DNA of 64,000 bases from Eledone cirrhosa (Eukaryota; Mollusca; Cephalopoda; Octopoda; Eledonidae): positions 52,399,881 through 52,463,880 of the forward strand of contig OZ024747.1 of assembly GCA_964016885.1 (NCBI GenBank), in the 5' to 3' direction. Shown here piece after piece: positions 18,336 to 29,400 of this stretch (its first letter is position 1; each line of letters begins with the position of its first letter). Both the position numbers and the translations under genes were made by a program. Below the pieces are notes generated by a model. It was not told where the DNA came from. It made no database searches and saw nothing but the letters and a program-made list of their open reading frames with translations.

Positions 18336-20039
18336 TTACAGACACATACTCAGAGAAGGCCCATTCATTCGGGCCATACTTGCTTCTCTCACCCATCTTT
18401 CAACAAAATGCTGGGAAGAGAGCACTTCCCTCTCTACCCTGATTTTCCTTTTCAAATGAAATTTGAAAAAGTTAATCAGGGCATCACCGAAGAGGTAAGT
18501 GCTCGTCTTCAGCCCTTTCAAACGTGTCCACCATACTATCTCTTTCGCCATGGCCACCAGACAGATAAAAACTGCCTGCCCTTCCCGGCTAAAGGAAGGG
18601 GGCGGGGCAATCCTCACGATGGACTCAGCTGATAACCAGATCCGTCCTACACGCGACAGCAGGTTTTCGACATAAACCCACAAGTCAGCAATGCTCGGAC
18701 ACTGGACGAGTGCGTGCAGGACGGTTTCGTCGCCCTGCGCGCATCTCGGACATGCCCGGCTGACGGCACCTCCATGCCTGTAGAGTTTATCCCGAACTGG
18801 CAAAGCTCCTCGGTAGCACTGCCAGGCCAGGGATTTCTGGAAGTTGTCCATAGGCCCCGGCCCGAAAGTCCTTCCGAAGAGATTGGCTAGTTGATTTTCG
18901 TCGACGCCTAGAGTTTCTCCAAGTATGTCGTCGCTCTTCCCCTCCACTAATCCCCTATAGAACGCCAAGGTGGAGTTTCCACCGATCACATTGCCCGATT
19001 GGTCGAGGGCTGTGAGCGCCTGAAGACATTTCAGTCTCCAAGCGCTCCCTCTCGGTCTTCGCTTAACCCAGGACTGCAGCTCCGTCAAGGAGACGAGCTG
19101 GGGAAAAACGTGTCTCGCAAACGGCGACCACACCTGATCACCGTCGAGGAAGAGGTGGAGATGTCGTAGCCTGAGCGCGTGTCTGCGCATCATCAGCCAC
19201 GGCATGCCCAGCCCTCCACGTAGCGGGTGTTGACAGCAGATGGACCGCCTGACCATCGGAGCGCGTCCCTTCCACAAGAAGCGAAAGAGCAAACGCTCCA
19301 GCGCAGTCAGGCGGGGCTTAGGACAAGGTACGACGGTCAGGCGGTAGTAGATGACGGATGCGATGTACGCATTCGCCACCTCCGCTCGACATTTCAGGGA
19401 TAGCTTCCTCTCGGCCCATTTCTGGGTGAGGGAAGCCACCCTGCTCGTCACCTCGTCCCAGTTTTTGTCCGTCTGGAGGTCTGGACCGAACCACACCCCT
19501 AGCAATTTAACCGGTCCGTCCGTCCAGCGCCCGACGACACTGTTGGACGGCATGGACCTGCCTCTCCAGGTGCCGAGCTGCAGGCCCACTGACTTTTCCT
19601 GGTTGATCATTGCTCCTGTCACCGCTTCGTATTCTCTTAGTGTAGTGCCGATCGCCTCGATGTGTTTGGCGTTCGACACCACTACGGTGACATCGTCGGC
19701 ATATGCTGACACGGATCTTCCGCATCCTAGTTCGCGCGGGACCCCCCTCAACGTCTCCAGTTTGTGCAGTAATGGCTCGAGAGTCAATACGTACAATAGG
19801 GACGAGAGGGGACATCCTTGGCGGACCGAGCGCATGATGTTGAACGGTTCCGAAAGGTGACCGTTCATTCTCACTACAGAGCAGATGTCGCTGTGCATGG
19901 CAGCGATCCAGCCTCTGAAGACGGGCCCAAAGCCAGCCGCCCTCAGGACTGCCGCTAGGTAACGATGGTCGACCCTATCGAAGGCTTTCGACTGATCTAA
20001 ATTGATCAAAGACCCACCCGTGCCAGGTTCCCTAGCTAC
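18336..20039 (-). CDS. Partial LINE ORF2: reverse transcriptase C-terminal two thirds plus CCHC knuckle
   Basis: The enzyme would copy the element's RNA at a nicked target. No natural start remains: the frame is open from the truncation at about 20039 (reading VAREPGTGGS) through a TTG codon at 20009-20007. Numbered from that codon (557 residues), the sequence shows LDQSKAFDRVDH (residues 4-15) with the first catalytic Asp, RQGCP (63-67), the YADD active site (103-106), a GGLGMP thumb motif (265-270), and a C-terminal zinc knuckle C420-x2-C423-x8-H432-x4-C437 as in zf-RVT proteins. The LDQ.KAFDRVDH and FGP..RGWI..M context resembles Tx1/L1-clade elements rather than CR1, RTE or R2 (recognition, not alignment). 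There is no internal stop or frameshift, so it is a young insertion, but the missing endonuclease makes it non-autonomous. Confidence 0.9.
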   Translation of the reverse strand, partial: VAREPGTGGSLINLDQSKAFDRVDHRYLAAVLRAAGFGPVFRGWIAAMHSDICSVVRMNGHLSEPFNIMRSVRQGCPLSSLLYVLTLEPLLHKLETLRGVPRELGCGRSVSAYADDVTVVVSNAKHIEAIGTTLREYEAVTGAMINQEKSVGLQLGTWRGRSMPSNSVVGRWTDGPVKLLGVWFGPDLQTDKNWDEVTSRVASLTQKWAERKLSLKCRAEVANAYIASVIYYRLTVVPCPKPRLTALERLLFRFLWKGRAPMVRRSICCQHPLRGGLGMPWLMMRRHALRLRHLHLFLDGDQVWSPFARHVFPQLVSLTELQSWVKRRPRGSAWRLKCLQALTALDQSGNVIGGNSTLAFYRGLVEGKSDDILGETLGVDENQLANLFGRTFGPGPMDNFQKSLAWQCYRGALPVRDKLYRHGGAVSRACPRCAQGDETVLHALVQCPSIADLWVYVENLLSRVGRIWLSAESIVRIAPPPSFSREGQAVFICLVAMAKEIVWWTRLKGLKTSTYLFGDALINFFKFHLKRKIRVEREVLSSQHFVERWVREASMARMNGPSLSMCL

Positions 20040-20041
20040 CC

Positions 20042-20126
20042 TATAATAATAATAACATTGTTTCTAAGGCCAAGAAACTGAGGGAAGGAATTAGTGGATT
20101 AAACAAACCCTAGTACTTGACTGATA
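20042..20126 (-). repeat. SINE-A fragment (older, target of the next copy)
   Basis: AATAATAATAACATTGTTTC, AAGGCCAAGAAACTGAGG, TTAGTGGATTAAACAAACCC, TAGTACTTGACTGATACTTC: the long-subtype order, diverged, cut by the following insertion at about 20127. Confidence 0.7.
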
Positions 20127-20344
20127 CTTCATAACAATAATTGTTTCTACTTTTGGCACGAGGCCAGCAATTATCCCAGTGCATTACTGGTACTTTATTT
20201 TATCGACCCCGTAAGGATGAAAGGCAAAGTTAACCTTGGTGGGATATGAACTCAGACCATAAAGGGCTGTAACTCTTTGCTGCAAAGCATGGCGTCCGAC
20301 CCTCTACCGATACTGCCAATCCACCGCCCCTTCATAACAATAAT
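20127..20344 (-). mobile_element. SINE-A with perfect 15-bp target duplication
   Basis: Body 20142-20329 is a short-subtype copy close to 9379-9560. CTTCATAACAATAAT occurs at 20127-20141 and again at 20330-20344. The minus B box region has one change (GGATATGAACTCAGA). Confidence 0.92.
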
Positions 20345-21035
20345 GAAATGAAAATAGTGATACTGTGATAAAAAAACTTGCCCGGAAGGTGATGAAGGGA
20401 CAAAGTACAAGGATGTTGAAATTAAAATAAACAGGATGTGGAGCATGAAAGTGAACACAGTACCAATAATGGAACACAAACTATGACTAAGAACATGAAC
20501 AAAGCACATAGAAACCATACCCGGCTCGCAATATTACATAATGTCCAAAAGAGCTCTGCCATGCACAGCCAACATCCTATACAATACACTCTCTATTTAA
20601 TAGCACGTCTTAAAACAGTATACTATCTGTACATAACATACACCCAATGTAACTACCATCCAATATAATAACAACTCATACAACACACACAAGACTATTT
20701 CTACTGGTCTGTCATAACATTTTGATGTGTTGTGGAGAATTCTCTACATGTTAATATTTTGGTAGTAGTTGTGCTCTATGTCAGTAGCCCACTTGTCCAA
20801 CTAACCTACTTATTGATGTGCTCTATTTCTCCCTTCCAACGAAGCTACTACCTAGGGCTACTTCCATACAGTAATAATGCTAATAATCTTTACAGCACAG
20901 GTGAAGGGCCATGGGAAAAATCTTGTGAGCTGTAGGAGTTGCAAACGGAAAAAATTATTAACAAGTTTTGCTCCACACTATCACTACCATTCACCAAAAC
21001 ACATTAAAACAATCACCCAGCATATACTCTACACT
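20345..21035. other. Unassigned, G-poor spacer
   Basis: From about 20530 the + strand is rich in A, C and T and poor in G (strings such as ACATACACCCAATGTAACTA). No open frame with recognisable content, no repeat family recognised. Confidence 0.5.
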
Positions 21036-21200
21036 AGATACAGGCAACCTTTTTCAAGCAGTGGATTGCATGAAATATAGCTCAATCATAAGGAAGACCA
21101 CACTACTAAAAAAAATTCAAGGTAATTTTTGATTAGGAGTGCCATCCCAAAAGCTAATCAGGTCTGTTTACCCATGACTGCTACACAAAATCATTACCAA
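21036..21200. repeat. Possible hAT-type DNA transposon remnant
   Basis: CAGGCAACCTTTTTCAAGCA followed by GTGGATTGCATGAAATATAG resembles the terminal sequence of non-autonomous hAT elements (CAGGGGTGGGCAACC.. type). No matching inverted end was found downstream, so this is weak. Confidence 0.25.
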
Positions 21201-21570
21201 ATAACACACCTCCCAATACATACTCTTATATCATCAATGCCCAACATTATAACACTGACATCTCACACACTACATAATTACTATTCAATAATATAATGGC
21301 TATCTCCACAGCACATAACATTACTCCATCACTGTCTCCACACACTAAAACACACAGCACATCACACAGTATATAGAAATTACAACCTACAACTGATAAT
21401 ACACAGTTTCCATGACAGACACTAAACACTAAAATAACACCACAAACAAACCAAGCATCATAGTACAGTAAAATAGATGTACTATACAAATACAACTCTA
21501 CATTCCCAAAAGACAATGATGTACACACCTGAGAAACACGTAGGAGCACCCGGCAGTACAGTAGACACAT
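21201..21570. other. Unassigned CA-rich, G-poor stretch
   Basis: Continues the G-poor composition (for example CACACACTAAAACACACAGC). The minus-strand frame is Leu/Val/Cys-rich and reflects the composition. No gene called. Confidence 0.5.
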
Positions 21571-22377
21571 AAAACTGTTGAATTGATGATGATGATAAAA
21601 ATGCTGGCGACAATAATAACAATAGGCTAAACATCATATAAGATCAGATGAAGACTGTAGCAAAACATAAAAAATAAAAAATAAAAGTTTTGTCTAAGTT
21701 CATATAGCCCAGAAAAATATTTGCCTGAGGCAGCTTAATCTGTTATATTTAATTTGATAATTAAGATTAGGTGATGATCAATAAAATGTTTCTTATTGAT
21801 TAATAACAGAAAATTAATTAATTTTAGACAAAAATCACTAGTGACATTTCATGACTATAAAATAAAAATCTCTAAGATACATATATATATAATCTATCTC
21901 TCTGTATATATAACCTATATACTTTCATGACTAAAATATAAAAATTAGTGAATATATACATACGTACACACACACACACACACCAATACATTTCCAGGCA
22001 AATTTGTTCTCTAATTGATCAATTTTTTGGGAGTGAGGGTGGGGGCTGTTCAAAAACTCTTTGCAAATAATTAGATATGGGTGGGGGAATAATTTAAACC
22101 CTAAAACAATGTTCCTTAAACTGAGAGCCTACAAAGGTAGTACTTCGTGAAAAACACACACTATTGGGTATCCATTCTACTCTAATTCCTGCTGGCCCCT
22201 GTAGGTCTGCAAAAGTATTAGTGAGGGTTTGTGAGTTAAGTTCAAAATTTCACATACTCTGTTAAAATCACTATATACAGCACTATTAGGTATCTATTCT
22301 TCCTTGAGTATACACCTTTCCCACTTATGATATACTGTTTATTCACTTAATATAATTTGGCAGTTTGACAGAAAGAG
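21571..22377. other. Unassigned AT-rich spacer
   Basis: Short TA (21880-21892) and CA (21966-21982) runs. CTATTGGGTATCCATTCTA (about 22160) and CTATTAGGTATCTATTCTT (about 22282) form a diverged direct repeat about 120 bp apart. No gene. Confidence 0.5.
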
Positions 22378-22450
22378 ACTGATGAAATAAGTACCAGTTT
22401 TGAAAACATTATGTACTGGGTTTGCTATGATCCACTAAATCCCTTCAAAA
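22378..22450 (+). repeat. SINE-A body fragment, plus strand
   Basis: GATGAAATAAGTACCAGTTT, TATGTACTGGGTTTGC and CCACTAAATCCCTTC match the sense order of the long-subtype body. Eroded. Confidence 0.5.
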
Positions 22451-22459
22451 TGATGTCCC

Positions 22460-22680
22460 AGCATGAAGTAGAAGTTTACAGGTGACACCTACGCAGATTT
22501 AGATGGCTTCACAAGGTTCCATTTCACAGAAGCTTTCTCGGGTGTTTTAATGATAGAGGCCCCAGTCCTATCATGAAAAAGCAATGAGAAATGAAGCCTC
22601 TTGCTTAAGAACACAATGTGCTGCCTGGTCCAGGAATCAAACTCCAAACTTATGATTTGTGAATCCAAAAACTAATAATG
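22460..22680 (-). mobile_element. SINE-B-like copy, minus strand
   Basis: GGTGACACCTACGCAGATTT, GAGGCCCCAGTCCTATCATG, AGCAATGAGAAATGAAGCC, CTTGCTTAAGAACACAATG and CCAGGAATCAAACTCC (minus B box). The A-box end is lost near 22680. Confidence 0.7.
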
Positions 22681-22744
22681 AACAGGTACCAGTATTAGGA
22701 CCAAATACCATCAGTCAATTTGAACAACTTATGATGAGCAGGTA

Positions 22745-23140
22745 CCAGGTCTTGACTGTGTTAATTGGATGACAAGGTCACTTCAGAAGCTCTCTACATT
22801 CCAGAACCATATCATGAGACTTATGACTGGCAAGCGACTCAGCAACTGTATCTGTATCAGTGAGCTGCTCAACATTACCAAACTTAGACCAATTACATCA
22901 ATTGTCAAGTCAAGAGTACTCAAACTATACGGTCATATAAAAAGATCAACTCGTGGTGTGAGTATGCCTGGAAGGAAGGTTGGCTGGTAAGAAAAGAAGA
23001 GGGTGGCAGCCAAAACAATGGCTTGATAATGTCAACTTATGGACTGGACTTGATCTTTGAGCTCTGCTGCTGGTGATCGAACTTTGTGGAGAAAAATATC
23101 TTGTTAATGTGCAATCTGCAACTGGCAGAGTTTAGCGTCA
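22745..23140 (+). pseudogene. Decayed LINE ORF2 C-terminal fragment
   Basis: The first frame reads LQKLSTFQNHIMRLMTGKRL and later LRPITSIVKSRVLKLYGHIK (to about 22950), the region downstream of RT in many non-LTR elements, where a QxRxLxLxGHIxR-like block is conserved. After a stop at 22989 another frame resumes with RGRQPKQWLDN and LWTGLDL, matching the expected basic-Gly/Pro-Trp block. Frameshift plus stops mean it is dead. It is a different LINE lineage from the element at 18-20 kb. No RT catalytic motif remains. Confidence 0.6.
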
Positions 23141-23260
23141 CAAGAAGAACCAGTACAATGACCTGATACCATCAGTCAATGTGAGATTCCTACAGATCAT
23201 TAAGTCCAAAATAGTAGGAAGGAAACTAATTCATATTTTAACATACAAAACAGGCTTACT

Positions 23261-23365
23261 TCAAATTTTCTTCTCGACCTCAAGATTGTTTTTAGCTATA
23301 ATTGGATAAAGTAGTGGATTGACAAAGTTGTTCGAACATTGGATGAATACAATGTGAGAAACAAT
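23261..23365 (-). pseudogene. Possible GPCR transmembrane-helix-7 segment (exon or relic)
   Basis: The minus strand reads VSHIVFIQCSNN followed by FVNPLLYPIIAKNN, then Leu-Glu-Val-Glu-Lys-Lys and a stop at 23261. The arrangement N-N-x-x-N-P-x-x-Y after a hydrophobic stretch matches helix 7 of class A GPCRs (residues 7.45-7.53). Upstream codons in the frame look non-coding and I find no TM1-TM6. It could be a terminal exon whose other exons lie elsewhere, a pseudogene scrap, or coincidence in AT-rich DNA. Confidence 0.25.
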
Positions 23366-23733
23366 TATAATTTTAGAAAAATAATAATGATATACAAATT
23401 TAGAATCAGCAAACTTACTATCTGAGTAGGGTATATTTACCTCAGGCTGGGAACCCCTAAAGGAAATACAAAAAGAAAGATAAGAATTGTGATAATACAA
23501 ATTTCATTATTGATAATTATTTTAAATAAATCATTAATTTTACTTTGTATTTTCGTTTAAGAGATAAGAGAAAATTTATATATATATATATATATTTGTA
23601 ATTCTTTATTCTGTCCACCAAGACCATAGACCAATCCTAAGACTTCAATTACACATAATATCAGGTCTTATACAAGAGGTGGGTGAAGAATATGACAATG
23701 ACACATTTATATATTACTTTAAGAACAGATTTA
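23366..23733. other. Unassigned AT-rich spacer
   Basis: TA run at 23578-23596. On the minus strand a good splice-acceptor-like tract (TTTCCTTTAG) ends at about 23456, but the 16 nt after it meets a GTAAAT donor-like sequence, too short to interpret. Confidence 0.45.
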
Positions 23734-23737
23734 TTAA

Positions 23738-24095
23738 CCCTTCTACGATTGTATATCTAACAAAATATACTGTATTTTAATTAATTAATAATGTATTTAG
23801 AGGAAATTACTAACTAAAATTATTATTTCATTAAGATAGTATTTGATGACATAACATAATAGAAGGTTCTTACATAAAATTATGTTAAAAGATAATTTAA
23901 ATCAACTTTTATAATTGATGGTTGTGTTTCATGGAAACAGTAGGTTTAAGTGACACAGTACTGAAATTATTAATGGTTTCATTAAGATGAATGGTCTTTA
24001 TATATATGTTGAAAGATTTTCATTTAAATAGGAACTTTTAAAATGAATGGCTTTGACTCATAGAAAAGGAGTAGATTTTGAGTGACTGGATACAC
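23738..24095. mobile_element. TTAA MITE (copy 6), rearranged
   Basis: TTAA at 23734-23737, then CCCTTCTACGATTGTATATC and internal ATTAATTAATAATGTATTTA. Family segments appear twice (TGGTTGTGTTTCATGGAAAC about 23922; TGGCTTTGACTCATAGAAAA about 24048), so there is an internal duplication. The distal TTAA is lost. Confidence 0.6.
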
Positions 24096-24149
24096 CAGGC
24101 CAATTATTATATTGATGTAATCAAATTTACTGAAACCCCTGTCCCATTC

Positions 24150-24368
24150 TTAATAACAATAGCTTTTAATTTAGGCACAAGGCCAACAATTTGAGGAGGA
24201 AAGCACAATCAATAAAACTAATCCCAGTTCTGAACTAGTACTTTATTTCATTAATGAAGAAAGATGAAAAGTAAAGTTAACCTGAACTGGATTTGAAAGC
24301 AAAATGTTAAGAGCGTGAACAGATACTGCAAAGCCTTCTGTCGCTCTAACAATTCTGCCAATTTACCA
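24150..24368 (-). mobile_element. SINE-A, long subtype, old
   Basis: TTAGGCACAAGGCCAACAAT, AGCACAATCAATAAAACTAA, TAGTACTTTATTTCATTAAT, AAAGTTAACCTGAACTGG, GATTTGAAAGCAAAATG and CAATTCTGCCAATTTACC. Many substitutions, including loss of the B box consensus. Confidence 0.75.
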
Positions 24369-24946
24369 ATAATAATAAAAAGAAAAGGTTAGTCAATCTA
24401 GCACCAAAATTTGAAGAGTAAAGTAAAAAATATTTATTGTACCCTCTACTGACTTAGCCAGGAATCTCACTTCTCCTTCCCTCTATCTCTGTCTGCCTGT
24501 TTTACTAATATAAAAAAAATTCACATAAAGATATGTGGGCTAAAAAATCTGATACACAGACAGAGGTAAGGGGATAGGAAAATAGGTAATCTGAGAGAGA
24601 TGGGGTGAGGTAGGGGCTGGAGAGACCCTCATGAAAAATTATCACAGATATTAATTATAGAGTGAAGAAGGATTTGTATATATCGCCCATCCTTGCCAGA
24701 CACTACCATCACCAGGGAGTCGGGAGTCGAGAATCAAGGTTTGCAGCCAGCAAACCTACATATAATGTCAGATATATATATATGTGTATGTGTGAGTATG
24801 TATGAACATATATGTGTGTGTACGCAGTATGGAAAAGCTGGGGTGTGATGATGATATATATTTAATATATATAACATAATAAACTAAAGTATAGTAAGTA
24901 AAAAAAATTTAAGATTGGCATGGAAAGATGTTTCTGTTTCTGAAAG
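24369..24946. other. Unassigned left flank of the satellite
   Basis: No repeat or gene recognised apart from TA/TG runs (24773-24800). The last unique bases before the satellite read GATGTTTCTGTTTCTGAAAG, then the array starts at CAGAGTAGAG. Confidence 0.5.
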
Positions 24947-25540
24947 CAGAGTAGAGTAAAACAGAGAGAGCCAGTACATAGAACAGAGTCGGTGTAGAGT
25001 AAAACAGAGAGAACCAGTACATAGGACAGAGTCGGTGTAGAGTAAAACAGAGAGAACCAGTACATAGAACAGAGTCGGTGTAGAGTAAAACAGAGAGAAC
25101 CAGTACATAGGACAGAGTCAGAGTAGGGTAAAACAGAGAGAACCAGTACATAGGACAGTGTCGGTGTAGAGTAAAACAGAGAGAACCAGTACATAGAACA
25201 GAGTCGGTGTAGAGTAAAACAGAGAGAACCAGTACATAGGACAGAGTCGGTGTAGAGTAAAACAGAGAGAGCCAGTACATAGAACAGAGTCGGTGTAGAG
25301 TAAAACAGAGAGAACCAGTACATAGGACAGAGTCGGTGTAGAGTAAAACAGAGAGAACCAGTACATAGAACAGAGTCGGTGTAGAGTAAAACAGAGAGAA
25401 CCAGTACATAGGACAGAGTCGGTGTAGAGTAAAACAGAGAGAACCAGTACATAGGACAGAGTCGGTGTAGAGTAAAACAGAGAGAACCAGTACATAGGAC
25501 AGAGTCGGTGTAGAGTAAAACAGAGAGAACCAGTACATAG

Positions 25541-25884
25541 GACAGTGTCGGTGTAGAGTAAAACAGAGAGAACCAGTACATAGAACAGAGTCGGTGTAGA
25601 GTAAAACAGAGAGAACCAGTACATAGGACAGTGTCGGTGTAGAGTAAAACAGAGAGAACCAGTACATAGAACAGAGTCGGTGTAGAGTAAAACAGAGAGA
25701 ACCAGTACATAGGACAGTGTCGGTGTAGAGTAAAACAGAGAGAACCAGTACATAGAACAGAGTCGGTGTAGAGTAAAACAGAGAGAACCAGTACATAGGA
25801 CAGTGTCGGTGTAGAGTAAAACAGAGAGAACCAGTACATAGAACAGAGTCGGTGTAGAGTAAAACAGAGAGAACCAGTACATAG
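25541..25884. repeat. 86-bp dimeric higher-order repeat within the satellite
   Basis: GACAGTGTCGG monomers start at 25541, 25627, 25713 and 25799, exactly 86 bp apart, each alternating with a GAACAGAGTCGG monomer. An isolated GACAGTGTCGG monomer lies 387 bp (9 x 43) upstream at 25154. Confidence 0.9.
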
Positions 25885-26449
25885 GACAGAGTCGGTGTAG
25901 AGTAAAACAGAGAGAGCCAGTACATAGAACAGAGTCGGTGTAGAGTAAAACAGAGAGAACCAGTACATAGGACAGAGTCGGTGTAGAGTAAAACAGAGAG
26001 AGCCAGTACATAGAACAGAGTCGGTGTAGAGTAAAACAGAGAGAACCAGTACATAGGACAGAGTCGGTGTAGAGTAAAACAGAGAGAACCAGTACATAGG
26101 ACAGAGTCGGTGTAGAGTAAAACAGAGAGAACCAGTACATAGGACAGAGTCGGTGTAGAGTAAAACAGAGAGAACCAGTACATAGGACAGAGTCGGTGTA
26201 GAGTAAAACAGAGAGAACCAGTACATAGGACAGAGTCGGTGTAGAGTAAAACAGAGAGAACCAGTACATAGGACAGAGTCGGTGTAGAGTAAAACAGAGA
26301 GAACCAGTACATAGGACAGAGTCGGTGTAGAGTAAAACAGAGAGAACCAGTACATAGGACAGAGTCGGTGTAGAGTAAAACAGAGAGAACCAGTACATAG
26401 GACAGAGTCGGTGTAGAGTAAAACAGAGAGAACCAGTACATAGGACAGA

Positions 26450-29400
26450 GTTGGTGTAGGGTAAAACAGAGAGAACCAGTACATAGGACAGAGTTGGTGT
26501 AGTGTAAAACAGAGAGAACCAGTACATAGGACAGAGTCGGTGTAGAGTAAAACATAGAGAACCAGTACATAGGACAGAGTTGATGTAGGGTAAAACAGAG
26601 AGAACCAGTACATAGGACAGAGTTGGTGTAGAGTAAAACAGAGAGAACCAGTACATAGGACAGTGTTGGTGTAGAGTAAAACAGAGAGAACCAGTACGTA
26701 GCACGGAGTCGGTGTAGAGTAAAACAGAGAGAACCAGTACGTAGCACAGAGTCGGTGTAGAGTAAAACAGAGAGAACCAGTACATAGGACAGAGTTGGTG
26801 TAGGGTAAAACAGAGAGAACCAGTACATAGGAGGGAGTGGGTGTAGAGTAAAACAGAGAGAACCAGTACATAAGACAGAGTCACTGTAGAGTAAAACAGA
26901 GAGAACTAGTACATAGGACAGAGTCAGAGTAGAGTAAAACAGAGAGAACCAGTACATAGAACAGAGTCGGTGTAGAGTAAAACAGAGAGAACCAGTACAT
27001 AGGACAGAGTCACTGTAGAGTAAAACAGAGAGAACTAGTACATAGGACAGAGTCAGAGTAGAATAAAACAGAGAGAACCAGTACATAGGACAGAGTCGGT
27101 GTAGAGTAAAACAGAGAGAACCAGTACATAGGACAGAGTTGGTGTAGGGTAAAACAGAGAGAACCAGTACATAGGACGGAGTGGGTGTAGTGTAAAACAG
27201 AGAAAACCAGTACATAGGACAGAGTCACTGTAGAGTAAAACAGAGAGAACTAGTACATAGGACAGAGTCAGAGTAGAGTAAAACAGAGAGAACCAGTACA
27301 TAGGACAGAGTCGGTGTAGAGTAAAACAGAGAGAACCAGTACATAGGAGAGTCAGAGTAGAGTAAAACAGAGAGAACCAGTACATAGGACAGAGTCGGTG
27401 TAGAGTAAAACAGAGAGAACCAGTACATAGGAGAGTCAGAGTAGAGTAAAACAGAGAGAACCAGTACATAGAACAGAGTCGGTGTAGAGTAAAACAGAGA
27501 ACCAGTACATAGGACAGAGTCGGTGTAGAGTAAAACATAGAGAACCAGTACATAGGACAGAGTCGGTGTAGAGTAAAACAGAGAGAACCAGTACGTAGCA
27601 CAGAGTCGGTGTAGAGTAAAACAGAGAGAACCAGTACATAGGACAGTGTTGGTGTAGAGTAAAACAGAGAGAACCAGTACGTAGCACAGAGTCGGTGTAG
27701 AGTAAAACAGAGAGAACCAGTACGTAGCACAGAGTCGGTGTAGAGTAAAACAGAGAGAACCAGTACATAGGACAGAGTTGGTGTAGAGTAAAACAGAGAG
27801 AACCAGTACATAGGAGAGTCAGAGTAGAGTAAAACAGAGAGAACCAGTACATAGAACAGAGTCGGTGTAGAGTAAAACAGAGAACCAGTTCATAGGACAG
27901 TGTTGGTGTAGAGTAAAACAGAGAGAACCAGTACGTAGCACAGAGTCGGTGTAGAGTAAAACAGAGAGAACCAGTACGTAGCACAGAGTCGGTGTAGAGT
28001 AAAACAGAGAGAACCAGTACGTAGCACAGAGTCGGTGTAGAGTAAAACAGAGAGAACCAGTACATAGGACAGAGTTGGTGTAGAGTAAAACAGAGAGAAC
28101 CAGTACATAGGACAGAGTTGGTGTAGAGTAAAACAGAGAGAACCAGTACATAGGACAGAGTTGGTGTAGAGTAAAACAGAGAGAACCAGTACATAGGACA
28201 GAGTTGATGTAGAGTAAAACAGAGAGAACCAGTACATAGGACATAGTTGGTGTAGAGTAAAACAGAGACAACCAGTACGTAGGACAGAGTTGGTGTAGAG
28301 CAAAACAGAGAGAACCAGTACATAGGACAGAGTCACTGTAGAGTAAAACAGAGAGAACCAGTACATAGGACAGAGTCACTGTAGAGTAAAACAGAGAGAA
28401 TCGGTACATAGGACAGAGTCAGAGTAGAGTAAAACAGAGAGAACCAGTACATAGAACAGCGTCGGTGTAGAGTAAAACAGAGAGAACCAGTACATAGGAC
28501 AGAGTTGGTGCAGAGTAAAACAGAGAGAACCAGTACATAGGACAGAGTTGGTGTAGGGTAAAACAGAGAGAACCAGTACATAAGACAGAGTCGGTGTAGA
28601 GTAAAACAGAGAGAACCAGTACATAGGACAGAGTTGGTGCAGAGTAAAACAGAGAGAACCAGTACATAGGACAGAGTTGGTGTAGGGTAAAACAGAGAGA
28701 ACCAGTACATAGGACAGAGTCACTGTAGAGTAAAAAAGAGAGAACTAGTACATAGGACAGAGTCAGAGTAGAGTAAAACAGAGAGAACCAGTACATAGAA
28801 CAGAGTCGGTGTAGAGTAAAACAGAGAGAACCAGTACATAGGACAGAGTCACTGTAGAGTAAAACAGAGAGAACTAGTACATAGGACAGAGTCAGAGTAG
28901 AGTAAAACAGAGAGAACCAGTACATAGGACAGAGTCGGTGTAGAGTAAAACAGAGAGAACCAGTACATAAGACAGAGTTGGTGTAGAGTAAAACAGAGAG
29001 AACCAGTTCATAGGACAGTGTTGGTGTAGAGTAAAACAGAGAGAACCAGTACGTAGCACAGAGTCGGTGTAGAGTAAAACAGAGAGAACCAGTACGTAGC
29101 ACAGAGTCGGTGTAGAGTAAAACAGAGAGAACCAGTACATAGGACAGAGTTGGTGTAGGGTAAAACAGAGAGAACCAGTACATAGGACAGAGTGGGTGTA
29201 GAGTAAAACAGAGAGAACCAGTACATAGGACAGAGTCACTGTAGAGTAAAACAGAGAGAACCAGTACATAGGACAGAGTTGATGTAGGGTAAAACAGAGA
29301 GAACCAGTACATAGGACAGAGTTGGTGTACTGTAAAACAGAGAGAACCAGTACATAGGACAGAGTGGGTGTAGAGTAAAACAGAGAGAACCAGTACATAG

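Larger units (their letters stand above)
18009..20041 (-). mobile_element. Tx1/L1-like non-LTR retrotransposon, 5'-truncated
   Basis: The minus-strand element comprises a partial ORF2 (to 18336), a 3' untranslated region (18102-18335) and an ATT/AGT microsatellite tail (18009-18101). The 5' break at about 20041 abuts AATAATAATAAC, so both ends lie in AAT repeats, consistent with target-primed insertion into an ATT-rich site. 5' truncation is normal for LINEs. The coding part is clearly GC-richer than the AT-rich surroundings. Lacks ORF1, the endonuclease domain and the first part of the RT. Confidence 0.9.

Noticed and set aside
19351..19860. Plus-strand 169-codon frame over the LINE, and a second minus frame at 19507-19815
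   Set aside because: Both are shadows of the GC-rich reverse transcriptase reading frame on the minus strand and have no domains of their own.
23440..23480. Mini-exon with acceptor TTTCCTTTAG and donor GTAAAT on the minus strand
   Set aside because: The enclosed segment is only about 16 nt with no coding evidence on either side.
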